Shown here in pieces: positions 21,240 through 32,008 of a stretch of DNA of 64,000 nucleotides. The stretch comes from Breviolum minutum Mf 1.05b.01 (taxonomy: Eukaryota > Sar > Dinophyceae > Suessiales > Symbiodiniaceae). The notes under the pieces are model-generated. The model searched no databases and was not told the DNA's origin. It worked only from the letters and a program-made list of their open reading frames with translations. Where the stretch lies: assembly GCA_000507305.1 (NCBI GenBank), contig DF239031.1, positions 62,001-126,000 of the forward strand, in the 5' to 3' direction. The translations under genes were made by a program, and so were the position numbers. Numbering within the stretch: position 1 is the stretch's first letter; each line of letters opens with the position of its first letter.

Positions 21240-22280
21240 ATGCAGATAGAGATGTACATATAATACTGGGTATTAATATATATATATAATATATATATAC
21301 ACAGTTTACAAGGTATACATACTTATATATTGTTTGTATATAGCAAGCAAATACCACATCCCATGCAGCAACAGCGGCGGCATCATTGGTAGCTTGATTC
21401 TTGCAACCGTGCTTTCGTGTAAACCTTACTTTGTAATTTCACTTTGTGTTTTTTTTTGCAATCCTGTGGGGGATCTCCATAGCTAAAGAAGAAGCACAAA
21501 TAGTAAGAACAAGAAGAGGACAAGGGAAAGCATCCAAAGAAAAACTATGAAACACGTCCGCAGCTTCAATTTGCCATCGTGACGAGACCCAGGACAGAAA
21601 TGGGCCCAAGAGTCGGGCCAAAACGGGTTGAACTTGTGATCTATGCCGTGTGCAGCAAAATTGATGGACGGTGCTTGGCGCAGAGGGGCAAGATTTTATT
21701 GAAATGGATGTCAAATGCCCTGCGGGGCTGTTTCACCGAGTTTAGAGGCAATTTTTGGCCAAACAGTCACCGCGCGTCGAAAAGAGATTGGGTGTGCAAA
21801 TGATTAGTCTGAATATGTCTGAATTTTTCATGGACTTCTTGCCACTCTGGCATGAACAAATTGGTTGGATGAACAATTCCGTGTATTGTGTTGCTGTTTG
21901 ACTCTGAGCGCAGTATCCTTAGTCTTGAATGTCCAACTTTCTTGTAGAGAAATCAATCAACCAACATCAAGCAGCAGTGCATCACAGTGAGACAGTGAGA
22001 CATGTTAAGTCTAAAGCCTCTCATAGCAGCAACTTTGATAGAAACTTCATCACCACCGGTTGTATCGCCATGGCTGGCAAAGCACCGAAGAATAAGATCA
22101 AAGGGCGCTCGCGAAAGCCTACCCGGAGTAGTCCTGCATATTCCACGTCCAATTTGGCAACATCATATTTCGCTTTGCCGCCGCTAAAAAAGTTTGTTTG
22201 AACCACAGATGGTTGCAGGAAAAAGGTGCGGGGACAAAAAATATGAGCATAACATAATATAAATTAAAGCAATTGTGGCA
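21240..22280. other. Convergent spacer between plus and minus blocks
   Basis: Holds TATATA-rich sequence at 21270-21330 and short, overlapping frames on both strands. No gene supported. A small plus frame (22070-22200, MAGKAPKNKIKGRSRKPTRS) is possible but isolated. Confidence 0.4.
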
Positions 22281-22289
22281 TGTTATGAA

Positions 22290-23335
22290 AAACCATGTAT
22301 TTGCGCAGGTGAAGAATCGCGTTCTTGGCCGCATTCCAGTCAACCTGCGACGGCGGTCCAACGATTGACATGCGAATTTTTTGAACATGAACATCCAAAG
22401 AATGTAGGTTGCTCCATGTCCCCTTCCTAAGAACGCGACAGATGAAACCACGGCATTGAGATAATTAAAGCGTTCGAAAACGGAAACGCTTCGGTCCAAT
22501 AGAATTCTACAGTTTGCCTGGCCTAAAAAAATGATGCTTCACAGATGATATTCCAAATAGATGTGCTGTGATTGTGACCCCGCAGCTGTCAACATGCAAC
22601 ACCAACCTCCCGCTCCAAGATTGTGAGCTGCAGCCGCCCATCCGTTGCAAGAATTGGAGGTGGTTGCACATGATTGGTTAGCACCACGGTCTTCTCCGCA
22701 TCGAACAGCAAACCTATTTGCTCCAAATGTATCACCAATGAATCGGTCAATTGCACGAGTTCGTGACGTGAGCGGGCAAAAATCAGAATGTCATTTGCAA
22801 AGCGTCAATGAAGCAAAGTGGGGGCCCCATGCATCAAATCGATGCCAGCCTGTCTAATGGCATGCCTCGACTTTCGAGCGCAAATTCCAAGACAGCACAA
22901 AATAACCGCGGACTCAGTACGCAGGCTTGTCACAGCGCCTGTGACGTGTGATGGGGAATGGGTCCAAAGTCACGAAAAATTTCACCGTGTTGTCCAGAGT
23001 GCAGCTGTCATAAGATGCAAATCATCTCTTGAGATCTCTTGAGGAATTTCTTGCTCAAGGAAGCTGTCCATAACGTCGGCCAGCGTCCTCGATCATGCCC
23101 GATCAAACGCCTTCGGCAAGTCCAAGTCGATAATCGATCCGGTTGGTTTTGCTTAGTCGAATGATTTAGTCGCTGATAAGAGGTGCTCTTGTTCTTCAGG
23201 TCGGTGCGCATCAAGTATATCGTCCAATCCTCCAAGGAGGAGGTAAGCGAATGCTTTGTGTAACAAACGTAACTTCGCAATCGGCTTGAAATCGATACTT
23301 TCTTTTTTCGGCAACACAGTATCAGGCGGTTGGTC
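22290..23335 (-). mobile_element. Decayed LINE-type (non-LTR) reverse transcriptase
   Basis: On the minus strand the RT core can be followed in order: PKKESIDFKPIAKLRLLHKA; RPEEQEHLLSATKSFD; DLDLPKAFDRA (about 23132-23101, the AFDR palm motif); RTLADVMDSFLEQEIP; QACVLSPRLFCAVLEFAL (about 22930-22880, the GVRQGCxLSPxLF equivalent); RFANDILIFARSRHELVQL (about 22805, YADD equivalent with D to N); then DRSVSVFERFNYLNAVVSSV (about 22490). In-frame stops (one TAA, several TGA) and at least two frameshifts break it, and a metal-binding Asp is lost, so it is dead. No endonuclease domain or poly-A tail was identified. Confidence 0.88.
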
Positions 23336-23339
23336 CCCA

Positions 23340-24100
23340 GTGTATGTAACACATCATTATAAAATCGTAGGCCAACCTTTTACGCTGTGCTCCATGGCAA
23401 TAACGGCGCAGTCCAACTATGTACCACAAAATATGTGTATTGGCACAAGGTACCACTGCGTATCACACAATAATAATCGGTTTCATTGATTATGGTTATG
23501 GCAGAGCACCATTCCATAGGACAAAGTACTTCGAGCATTAAAAGGTAGTACGAATACAACTTTGCACCATAGCCTCAGGGTAGTGCAACAGACAACCCCG
23601 AACCAGAAGTATTACACAGAAAGTAGATTTCGTGACATATGGGTTCTATTTCATATCATTTGGGTTCTTGGTGTTGTGTGCTGATGTTCATATTATTCTA
23701 AAAAACAACTTTCATACCATCCATTTTCATGTCTTCAAGATTCAAGCCGCTCAACTTTTTGAAACATACTGCAGCCATCAAATATCAACCGCTCCACCCC
23801 ACCTACCAAGCGCTGTATGATTGCTGGCTATGTGAGATATATGATTGCTGGTTGTGAGATATATATGACTGCTGGTTGTAAGATGTCTGAAAGATATGAT
23901 TTTGACTTTTCTTTGTCACCGGCGCCCTTCAGATCCATTGGGCCTGGCAAGAAAAGGTTTGGACAAATTCAACCCAGCAACAAGTCAAGATATCTTTCTA
24001 CCCTGACCCTATGTAATCTAGCTTCCTCAGTCAAATTATTCATATTAAAGTCAATTCATTAGTAAGTCTTTTTCCTAATACAAATTATATTCTAAAGTCA
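23340..24100. other. No supported gene
   Basis: Low-complexity pieces (ATATATGA/GCTGG near 23820-23885) and short frames only. May contain 5' parts of the LINE that have decayed past recognition. Confidence 0.35.
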
Positions 24101-24104
24101 TCTA

Positions 24105-24262
24105 CTGCCAAGAAATTCTTTCACGGCGCCGGGAAATTCTACCCCGGCGCAAAGAAATTGTACCCCGGCGCCCGGAAAGAATTTCCCGGCGCCGNGCCGG
24201 GGGTCAGCCCCCGGCGCCGGTAATAGCCCACCCGGCGCCCGGAAAGAATTTCCCGGCACCAT
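24105..24262. repeat. GC-rich hairpin cluster (GGCGCC units) with an N
   Basis: Many GGCGCC and CCCGG motifs. The segment GGCGCCCGGAAAGAATTTCC occurs twice, before and after the N at 24195. GCCGGGGG-TCAG-CCCCCGGC forms a perfect 8-bp stem with a 4-base loop, and the N lies just outside its left arm where pairing would continue. Such structure commonly stalls sequencing. Its GC content contrasts sharply with the AT-rich flanks. Confidence 0.85.
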
Positions 24263-24269
24263 GGTGGAA

Positions 24270-24790
24270 TTCATCGACACTGGAATTACCCGGCTGCAAA
24301 ATGAAAACAAAAGAAAATCTGGCCTTGGAGCAAAGACCAAAGTAGTGTGGTCCAACCTCAGAAGAACTTCGCCACGCAATGCCATAGAATGATGGAATGT
24401 TTGCTTGCCACTTTGAAGAAAAACGCCGTGCAAACTCCGCAAACTGTAGTTCATTTTTTCCACCATCGCCATCTGCTCTTCGAACCTGTTTTTTTCACAG
24501 GCTTATACCCCTAAGTGTAGCACACATTCAGTGTGGTCACTCACCCCAAGTGCCGTAACAAGGACTTGCGTTTTGAGCTATTAACCTTTTTCTTTCTCGC
24601 AGCTTTCTTGAGCTATTAACCTTTTACTTCCTAGTCCAAAGTTACTGGCACACTACCCTGTGACTCCTTCATGGCCATCACTCGAAACTCCAAAGCTTGT
24701 ACCTGCTCTCCTTAGCACAGGCCGTAACGGAGGCAAAGTAACGGAGCCAAGTAACAAGCCATGCTCAAATATACAGCCAAGTAACGGAGC
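24270..24790. other. No clear gene
   Basis: Open frames on both strands, none convincing. Contains CTATTAACCTTTT twice (near 24577 and 24612). Confidence 0.35.
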
Positions 24791-24794
24791 TCAC

Positions 24795-25262
24795 GGTTCT
24801 CCCTCACCAATCGGCCCACCACTTGCTGCATCTGGCTCCAAGCTTTTGCTTCATCTTCCGTTTGAAGCCCCACTTGGATGATCGCATTCAACTCAGCCAG
24901 TTGCTTCTCCTGCTTTATCTTTGCATATCCTCGGGAAACTTGGTATCATTTCTTCGGCCTAGACGAAAACATGTAACTTCGAAATGCTGTCTGATTTCTG
25001 TAGATGCTTTCAAGTTACTGTTGCGATCATAGATCCGTTGCAGCATCTTGCGGCGTTGAGCCGAGCTAGTAGCCTCAGAGACGTACTCCTGGTACTTGGT
25101 GATAACCCGTTTGGCCATTGCGACAAATCGCTACCTTCCCTGTACTGACTTGATTTGCAATGGTTGTCTGCTTGCGTATGGCATTAAGTGTAGGTATGAA
25201 ATTTTTGAGTGTGGTATCCCAGACTGTTTCATCTCATGATAGTACATCGGTCTTTTTCAAAG
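24795..25262 (-). pseudogene. Intronless, broken minus-strand gene copy
   Basis: Read continuously from 25262 downward: MYYHEMKQSGIPHSKISYLH...QIKSVQGR, TAG, RFVAMAKRVITKYQEYVSEA, SSAQRRKMLQRIYDRNSN...RRNDTKFPEDMQ, then a one-base shift near 24920 into KIKQEKQLAELNAIIQVGLQ and WSQMQQVVGRLVREN. Nearly 460 bases of coding character with no intron, one stop and one shift suggest a processed or retroposed copy, in a genome where neighbouring genes have introns every 100-300 bases. The protein is helical and basic. Family not recognised. Confidence 0.5.
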
Positions 25263-25710
25263 CTGGTTGGACCCATGAAGTTGCATGAAGGCATTTTTTT
25301 CTTGAGCCACTGCATGAATGTCCAATCTCACCATCAACCTTCGCAAGCCAGACGCTGGCAAACTCCAAGACAATCGAACCTCACAGTTGGTGGTAGGGTA
25401 CTGGTTCCAGTAATTTTGGCCCACACTTGAGAGAGGCTGCATGTTGTTTTTTTCATCATTCCTTAAAGGTTCTGGGCCATGTCTTCCTGATATGCTGTCT
25501 CCTGCCAGTAGCTTTCCATTTCGCTACTCGGACCTATGAAACAACACATCATGCAATCCAGCTGAAGAAACGCGTAGGAAGACGACCATCCAGCAACTGA
25601 CTGTTGCACTTTGAAACGCACAGCTTTTAAACAGCAATTTGAAAATTTAATTTAAGATTAATTGTTTGCTTCCACTACGCTGTCTCTCAGAAGAATCAGC
25701 CACGGTGATT

Positions 25711-26218
25711 TTACACCAAACGCCGCACTTCGTTCTCCTCTAGCACGATCGGGTTCTTCAAGAACCAAAGTGGCTTTCCTGAAATAACTTTGCAATCTCG
25801 CCAAAACAAATCCACAGGAACGCAAATGGTAATGGGCAAGAGACATGTGCAAACACTAGATTCAGGCAAGTGGCGAGGGGTGAACTCCTTAGTCCACCAT
25901 CTATCACACCCAATCGTTTCCACAAAATCAAAAACAGCATTTGCTGACGAAACAACTGGCTGCAATTCAAGGAGCTGATTTCTCTTTCAGGTAACAAATC
26001 CTCCAAATCCGGCACAGCTCCCTGCTTTTTTCCAATTCCTCAGATCAGAAATGAGGACAGGAACTCTGGAAGGAAAAGGACACAAGCAAGTAACCGTATA
26101 CTTGAAATGCAGCTTTGCTTCATCGTTGTTGAAAATGGAAGCCACGCTTGCATACTTCATGCCGTTAGTGTTGGCAGGGCATGTCCACGAGTAGATGGTC
26201 TGCCAACAAACGGCATGG
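25711..26218 (-). pseudogene. Long minus-strand frame with one in-frame TGA
   Basis: One frame from about 26218 to the stop at 25711 reads TIYSWTCPANTNGMKYASVA...RVPVLISDLRNWKKAG...GFVT, TGA at 25989-25987, KRNQLLELQPVVSSANAVFD...IGCDRWWTKEF...PITICVPVDLFWRDC...EENEVRRLV. Both sides are clearly coding-like (Cys/Trp-rich, beta-strand pattern). A single TGA interrupts about 169 codons. A very short intron around the TGA is the alternative. Family not recognised. Confidence 0.5.
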
Positions 26219-26363
26219 TTACATGCAACAACAGTTTATAGCAAAATTGCGCAGCACATTTTGACATCAATTACTTGTGCCTGAGTGGGAGTCGGCTTGA
26301 TGTAGTACATCTCTGAATCTGCAGGAAAGACAGAGTGCACTTTCCACAACAAGACGGATTGCA

Positions 26364-26564
26364 CTAAAGGCATGTGAGGTGACATGATCTGAGCCCTGAA
26401 CGATCCACGCCAGGCGCAAGCCCCACACGTTCCACCTCATGCCCAGTGATACCGCAGTCCACTGCCCCTTCGTCAGCGAACTCGTCCAGCAACCCTCTCC
26501 ATGTGCTCAGCTCCGTGTCCTTGTAGGACTTTCCAGCCTGCAATGGCAGTTGTTGAGGATGCAA
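26364..26564 (-). CDS. Possible minus-strand exon
   Basis: Frame reads SYKDTELSTWRGLLDEFADE, then GAVDCGITGHEVERVGLAPG and stop. Same strand as its neighbours. Splice limits not resolved and function unknown. Confidence 0.4.
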   Translation of the reverse strand: MHPQQLPLQAGKSYKDTELSTWRGLLDEFADEGAVDCGITGHEVERVGLAPGVDRSGLRSCHLTCL

Positions 26565-26569
26565 TTCTC

Positions 26570-27320
26570 AACACGATCAAGCTATGTGCCAAGTGTTACT
26601 ACTTTTCATGCCCAGTGATGTTCTCAAGCCTGCACTTCCAAGATGACCTTGTCGGTTTCGTGAGACCATTTGCATACGCTAGTGCGAAGCAACTCTCCAG
26701 CTCCTGCAACATAGATGGTCAAAACATGAATCATTCAAATTGACCCTCATTGACCCATTTGCAATGTTGTTCAACTAATGTCTTATCACTGCCTGCTTGA
26801 GAGAGGCTGCATGCAGCGCAAACTTTTCACCCCTTTCACAAGCCGTTTCAAGTTTCAAATGCCACCACCCAGAATCCATCCTGCTCGCTTTGACAATTTT
26901 AAATGTCCAAGCAGGGCTAGGGACACTGGCAAGAGTGGCACATCAAATCAGCCAACGAAATCCCAAGCCAATATCTTTTGGCACTAATCTTTGATTGCAG
27001 GAGCTACACTAGCTGCTACTGACACGAAATCATTCCCTGCAGCATCAATTGCAGTATCACAACATGCCTTTGCATTGAAAACAGCAGCAGGTCTTGCCTA
27101 GCTTTGTATGTTATCTATTTGATCTGATTTGAAGCCTGGCCTTCACTGCCTTTTATTTGATTTGATAATATTTGATATCTAAGTTCAAGCCTAGGTTTCA
27201 ATGCTATCATTGAAGAATTTGATGGCTGGAATCAAATTGGAAACCACTTCATGGCACGTCCGAGATGTTGCATGCTGCATCCAGACTTCTTCAAAAATCA
27301 AACAGCCAAGAGCTACAGCG
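26570..27320. other. No supported gene
   Basis: Mixed short frames. Probably the intergenic region downstream of the Lys/Glu-rich gene. Confidence 0.35.
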
Positions 27321-27329
27321 GATCCAGCA

Positions 27330-30300
27330 TCACTGTTCATCCTCCTCCTCATGCTCCTTCTCATCGTCATCATCATTATCATCATCCTGTGGGTTTGACA
27401 CGTTCAGCTTCAGCCGGCGTCGTGAGAGCTCAGCAGTGGACATGTTCTCCAAATGCTCCGTACGACTTGGATGCACACGCCACCTCATAAGAGCTAAATA
27501 TTTGATGGCAGCAAGAAACCCGAAAGGGAGCGTGAAACATGATAACAGCATGTAGGATTCAGCAGCTTGTTACATTAAAAGCGCAATGAATAAGATGGAA
27601 ACTGAGTTCAGCACTGCTGTCGGGCAGCCTTGAGCCGGTCCTTCGCAGCCATCTTTGGATTCGCACTCCTCAGCTCTTCCACCTTGGAACTCAGGAAGTT
27701 GTGGTAGGCCATCTGGAGCGGAGTCTTCTCCTGGCTCAAGTTTCAGAATGTGATTTGAAGGTGTCACTTTGCTTCATCATGAAAGCAATAACTAGCCATG
27801 AACCCAAATTTGTATTCAGAATTAGGCGGTATGTTCAATGCAAATTCAAGTCAATCTACTCTGCCTACTTAAAGCTACTTGTGAAATCTATTTTCCACAC
27901 TGTGCGACATGATGTGATCAAGAAATATAAGAAATTATCTAATTTCATTTGATGTGCCATGGAGCCATGAGCCACCCATGGCCTTGTTCGAAGGCTGCCG
28001 AGGGCGTTTGGGCTTGGGTTCCTGTGAGCCGGATGTAGGTCATCAGTGTACTGTCCTATTGACTGCAATGTCAAAACATTCAATAGGCACTTACCCCTTG
28101 GATTGGTCAGGGAATTAGTGTTGGTTTCATTGATACTCTCAGATACAAATGATGGACAGCAATCAAGCGGCAGCCTCATCCCCAAAGAGACTGCTCAATG
28201 GAACGGGGTTTGAAGCATGCAAGTTGATATAGGTAGGCTATGATCAATGTTTGAAATTAAAATGTATGGCAAGTCCAAGTTCAAATATACTGGCTTCCAA
28301 GCTGTGTCGTTGTAGGGTAATTGTAGATATATCATATACGAGGAAATGTGTGAAGTTGTATGGAAGCAATCGCCAAAACCCTCCCCAACTGCACCTCTCC
28401 AAGCACAAGGGTTGGTGCCTCCAAAGAATCCTCCTCTGAGCCATCCGTCTCCTCACCATTTCCCTCGTCATTCTTCTTGCTTTTCTTCTCATCGCTCTTC
28501 TTGCTTTTCTTCTCATCGCTCTTCTTGCTTTTCTTCTCATCCTTCTTTCCTTTTTCATTGTTCTTATCTTCTTCAATCTCTTCCCTAGTCCTCCTTTTTC
28601 TCTTTGGCCCTGCAGGAGCAGCAACAGCTTCATGCAACCCCAAAGCCATCGCTGCCTTGGAGAACTTCTGAGGTTCCTTCTCCTCCGCATCCTCAGCAAC
28701 CTTTTGCTTCTTCCCTGACATCTTGGTCGAAGAGCTTGCTGGGCGCCTCTTTTTTGGCGCCGGCGCTACCACCTGAATCTCCTCACTCTCACTTTCATCC
28801 TTTTCATCACCTTCTCCCTTTTCATCTTCTTCTACTTCTTCAGTCTCCGATTCCGAGTCCTTCTTCGAGACCTTTGCTGCAACGCTCTTCTTCTTTCCAT
28901 CCATGGCCCTTTTTCTGCGCTTTGCAGCTTCACCTTCTTTCTCCTCATCATTTTCTTTCTTGTTTCTCTTCTTCTTGTCCGCATCCTTCTTCGAATCTTG
29001 CCTTGCTGCTGCAACTCCAGAAGGCTTCTCTTCCTTCTCATCCTTCTTTTTCTTTTTTTCCTTTTTCCCATCTTGCATTGAAGCTGCAACTCGTGAAGGC
29101 TTCTCGTCCTTCTCTTCCTTCTCATCCTTCTCCTTCTTTTTTTCCTTTTTCCCATCTTGCATTGAAGCTGCAACTCGTGAAGGCTTCTCGTCCTTCTCTT
29201 CCTTCTCATCCTTCTCCTTCTTTTTTTCCTTTTTCCCATCTTGCATTGAAGCTGCAACTCGTGAAGGCTTCTCGTCCTTCTCTTCCTTCTCATCCTTCTC
29301 CTTCTTTTTTTCCTTCTTCGAATCTTGCAGTGCTGCTGCAACTCGTGAAGGCTTCTCTTCCTTCTCATCCTCCTCATCCTTCTCATCCTTCTCATCCTTC
29401 TTTTTTTCCTTCTTCGAATCATGCAGTGCTGCTGCAACTCGTGAAGGCTTCTCTTCCTTCTCATCCTCCTCATCCTTCTCATCCTTCTCATCCTTCTTTT
29501 TTTCCTTCTTCGAATCATGCAGTGCTGCTGCAACTCGTGAAGGCTTCTCTTCCTTCTCATCCTCCTCATCCTTCTCATCCTTCTCATCCTTCTTTTTTTC
29601 CTTCTTCGAATCATGCAGTGCTGCTGCAACTCGTGAAGGCTTCTCTTCCTTCTCATCCTCCTCATCCTTCTCATCCTTCTCCTTCTTTTCTTCCTTTTTC
29701 CCATCTTGCATTGAAGCTGCAACTCGTGAAGGCTTCTCGTCCTTCTCTTCCTTCTCATCCTTCTCCTTCTTTTTTTCCTTCTTCGAATCTTGCAGTGCTG
29801 CTGCAACTCGTGAAGGCTTCTCTTCCTTCTCATCCTCCTCATCCTTCTCATCCTTCTCATCCTTCTCATCCTTCTTTTTTTCCTTCTTCGAATCATGCAG
29901 TGCTGCTGCAACTCGTGAAGGCTTCTCTTCCTTCTCATCCTCCTCATCCTTCTCATCCTTCTCCTTCTTTTCTTCCTTTTTCCCATCTTGCATTGAAGCT
30001 GCAACTCGTGAAGGCTTCTCCTCCTCCTCCTCACCCTTCTCTTGAAACAACTTCTTCTTGGCTTCAGCGAGAATCTTCCTTTCATCCTACAGGTTTTTTT
30101 GTGGCCGTGAAAGTTCTTGCAAAGTTCTTCGAAAACTTACTTAGGTCGTGAAACTGAATATCTTGCGTGCAGTACACTTTCCCGCCTTCTCTGTTTCTTT
30201 GGTTGCCTTCCTTGCAACCTTTTGGTCCTTCTTTTGGCCGTCGATGAGGTCCTGCAAGTCTTGCACAGCCTGTTTTGTCAAGACCGGGTTGTTGTTGTCC

Positions 30301-30640
30301 GTCACCTCACCCGAAGTCAGTGGAATTTCAGGAGGCCCAGGCGATGCTCTGGAAGATGCGCTATCCTGTCAACTGATGTAGTAAAGCACATGCTTCAAAG
30401 CCCAAGCACTTGCATCAACAAGCACAAGAAGTAAGTAAGTCCTTCTCCAACTCAGCAGCTTTCGTAGCTGATGAACCATCCTCCAAGCAAACAGCTATCC
30501 ATCTCAGATCGCAAACAAAGAAACAACAACAATGCATTGGATGTCCTTCGAGCCTTCCCTTGGTGAGGCCATTGCCTTGGCATGGTATGGTGGTGGCCAT
30601 CAAGTACTTCACTGGTGGCAAACAAGGTTGAGGACACGAC
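27330..30640 (-). CDS. Lys/Glu-repeat nuclear protein ending in an HMG-box-like domain and acidic tail
   Basis: Five minus-strand exons join in phase: about 30640-30442, 30365-30186, 30086-28395, 27730-27615 and 27483-27330. Donors are GA, GC, GT (28395) and GT. The large exon (564 codons) has 12 copies of a KPSRVAA(S/A)(M/L)xDxKK module with KDEKEE-type spacers, then basic NLS-like stretches (PKKRRP, PKRKRRTREE) and three KSKKSDE-like repeats. The last two exons give TPLQMAYHNFLSSKVEELRS, ANPKMAAKDRLKAARQQW (HMG-box pattern with the conserved W formed across the splice) and an Asp/Glu tail to the TGA at 27330. HMGB-like proteins bind and bend DNA. Upstream exons are likely. The Lys/Glu repeats suggest an unstructured chromatin or nucleolar protein. 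Confidence 0.75.
28980..30030 (-). repeat. In-frame coding minisatellite (12 KPSRVAA modules)
   Basis: Modules of about 28-37 codons come in three types by the residues after VAA (SMQDGKK, ALHDSKK, ALQDSKK). In protein order: SM, AL-H, AL-Q, SM, AL-H x3, AL-Q, SM x3, then a diverged ARQD. Spacer length varies by DEK/EKD triplets. Nucleotide identity between modules is very high, indicating recent expansion or homogenisation. Other frames across it are open only because of the repeat. Confidence 0.9.
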
Positions 30641-30939
30641 TCTTTTGCAACGTGGGGTGACCATTGCTTCCGAGCTTTCCTCAATATCCTGACGACAAGA
30701 ATGCAAATCCAGAGTATCTCAGAGTATCTATAAAAATCAGCACTTGAAAACTAAATAAATCAGGCTGAGTCCTTTTGAAGGCCATGTTGTATGAGGAGCT
30801 GTGCCAAATCCATGGCTAGATTCAGCAGTCAAACCCTTATAAAGGTCTCTGACGAGTTGGACCCCACAAATTTGAGCCAAAAAGGCTGAACAAATGATTA
30901 TGATAACTTTCAGTTCCAATGCGAAAGTTAAGATTCGCT

Positions 30940-31085
30940 GTATGACTGCCATGCATGACTGCTTGCAAATTGACAATGTCTCCTGCCCCCTTGCGCTTGA
31001 ATTCTTGATACCGCTCCGGCCGAAGGAATCGACTGGCTCCGTGGGCCAGGATAAAGTCGCTATCACCAACCTCCACATTGATGTG
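30940..31085 (-). CDS. Exon of minus-strand gene (…VEVGDSDFILAHGASRF…)
   Basis: Frame reads INVEVGDSDFILAHGASRFL, RPERYQEFKRKGAGDIVNLQ and AVMHGSHTANLNFRI with GC-rich third positions. It probably lies upstream of the Lys/Glu-repeat gene exons, or belongs to the gene before it. Exact splice sites not resolved. Confidence 0.45.
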
Positions 31086-31489
31086 TGCAGCCTCAGATTG
31101 TCCAGTGATGAAAGGTCAAATGTGTGTGAGGTTGGCAGTTTGAAGTACGCAAGTAAAACCTTGAAATTTCTATTGGCCCACATAATGTATAGTATGTATG
31201 TTCCTATGTACATATGCATGTAGCTATATCATGTGATGTACTGTAACGTCATGCGACTTATTCGAATAAAGGTTTTCGCATGATTCCCATGTAATGAATG
31301 CTTCAATATTAAATATGCATGTGCAGGAATGTATGTTTGCCTGACACTGTTTCTATCGTTTGTGTATGCGCCTGTCTTTGTCACTGTGTTCTTTGTCACT
31401 GGGGGGATTCTTTTCTGAAAGTTTTCTTCATACTAACCTGTATGGTGTTTAAACCATTTTGTATGTTAATGGATTTTTTTCGAAGATCA

Positions 31490-31775
31490 TAAATTATGAG
31501 TAGGTTCTTCAGAGGCACACACAAAACAGGATGCTTGACAGAGCCCAATGTCTCTCGTCGATCGGCTGAGATTATTGAATGCAGTTCCCTGGTTGCGAGT
31601 TGCGGCACCAGTGGAGGGTGTTTGAACTCTTCTTCATGAAACTGAGAGTGAGGGCTGCACCCCTGTGACAGTTGATGCGCTTGGTTGAGGGTACCCTTAT
31701 AGCCTTGCAAGTATGGCACCACCTGGTAGACAAACGTCAGCTCATCGTCGATAGGCTTGACATCCATAAGGTGAG
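31490..31775 (-). CDS. Exon of minus-strand gene (…VKPIDDELTFVYQVVPYLQ…)
   Basis: Frame reads LMDVKPIDDELTFVYQVVPY, LQGYKGTLNQAHQLSQ, then EEFKHPPLVPQLATRELHSI and ADRRETLGSVKHPVL. Good coding character on the same strand as its neighbours. Domain not recognised. Confidence 0.45.
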
Positions 31776-32008
31776 CCATTAGCAAACAAGGTCTTTGGGA
31801 TGACCCTGCCCAAGACAGCATGCACATGCCGTCGTGAGTTAGGGCATGCCGCCGTGAGTCTTGGGAACCGATTTCTTGCAAACTCAGCGAGTGATGTGTA
31901 TGGCTCTTCCACACATGTGTCACTGCAATTGGACACTGCTCATGGGCAGCTGCCATTAAGCTGGCTTGTCCTTCTCTTGATTGCGGTGTGGCCATCCACA
32001 CTATAGGA

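Noticed and set aside
28604-30151. Large plus-strand open frames opposite the Lys/Glu-repeat gene
   Set aside because: They are by-products of the minus-strand repeat composition (Ser/Phe/Pro-rich in all frames). The minus frame has NLS-like and HMG-like sequence and correct splice phases.
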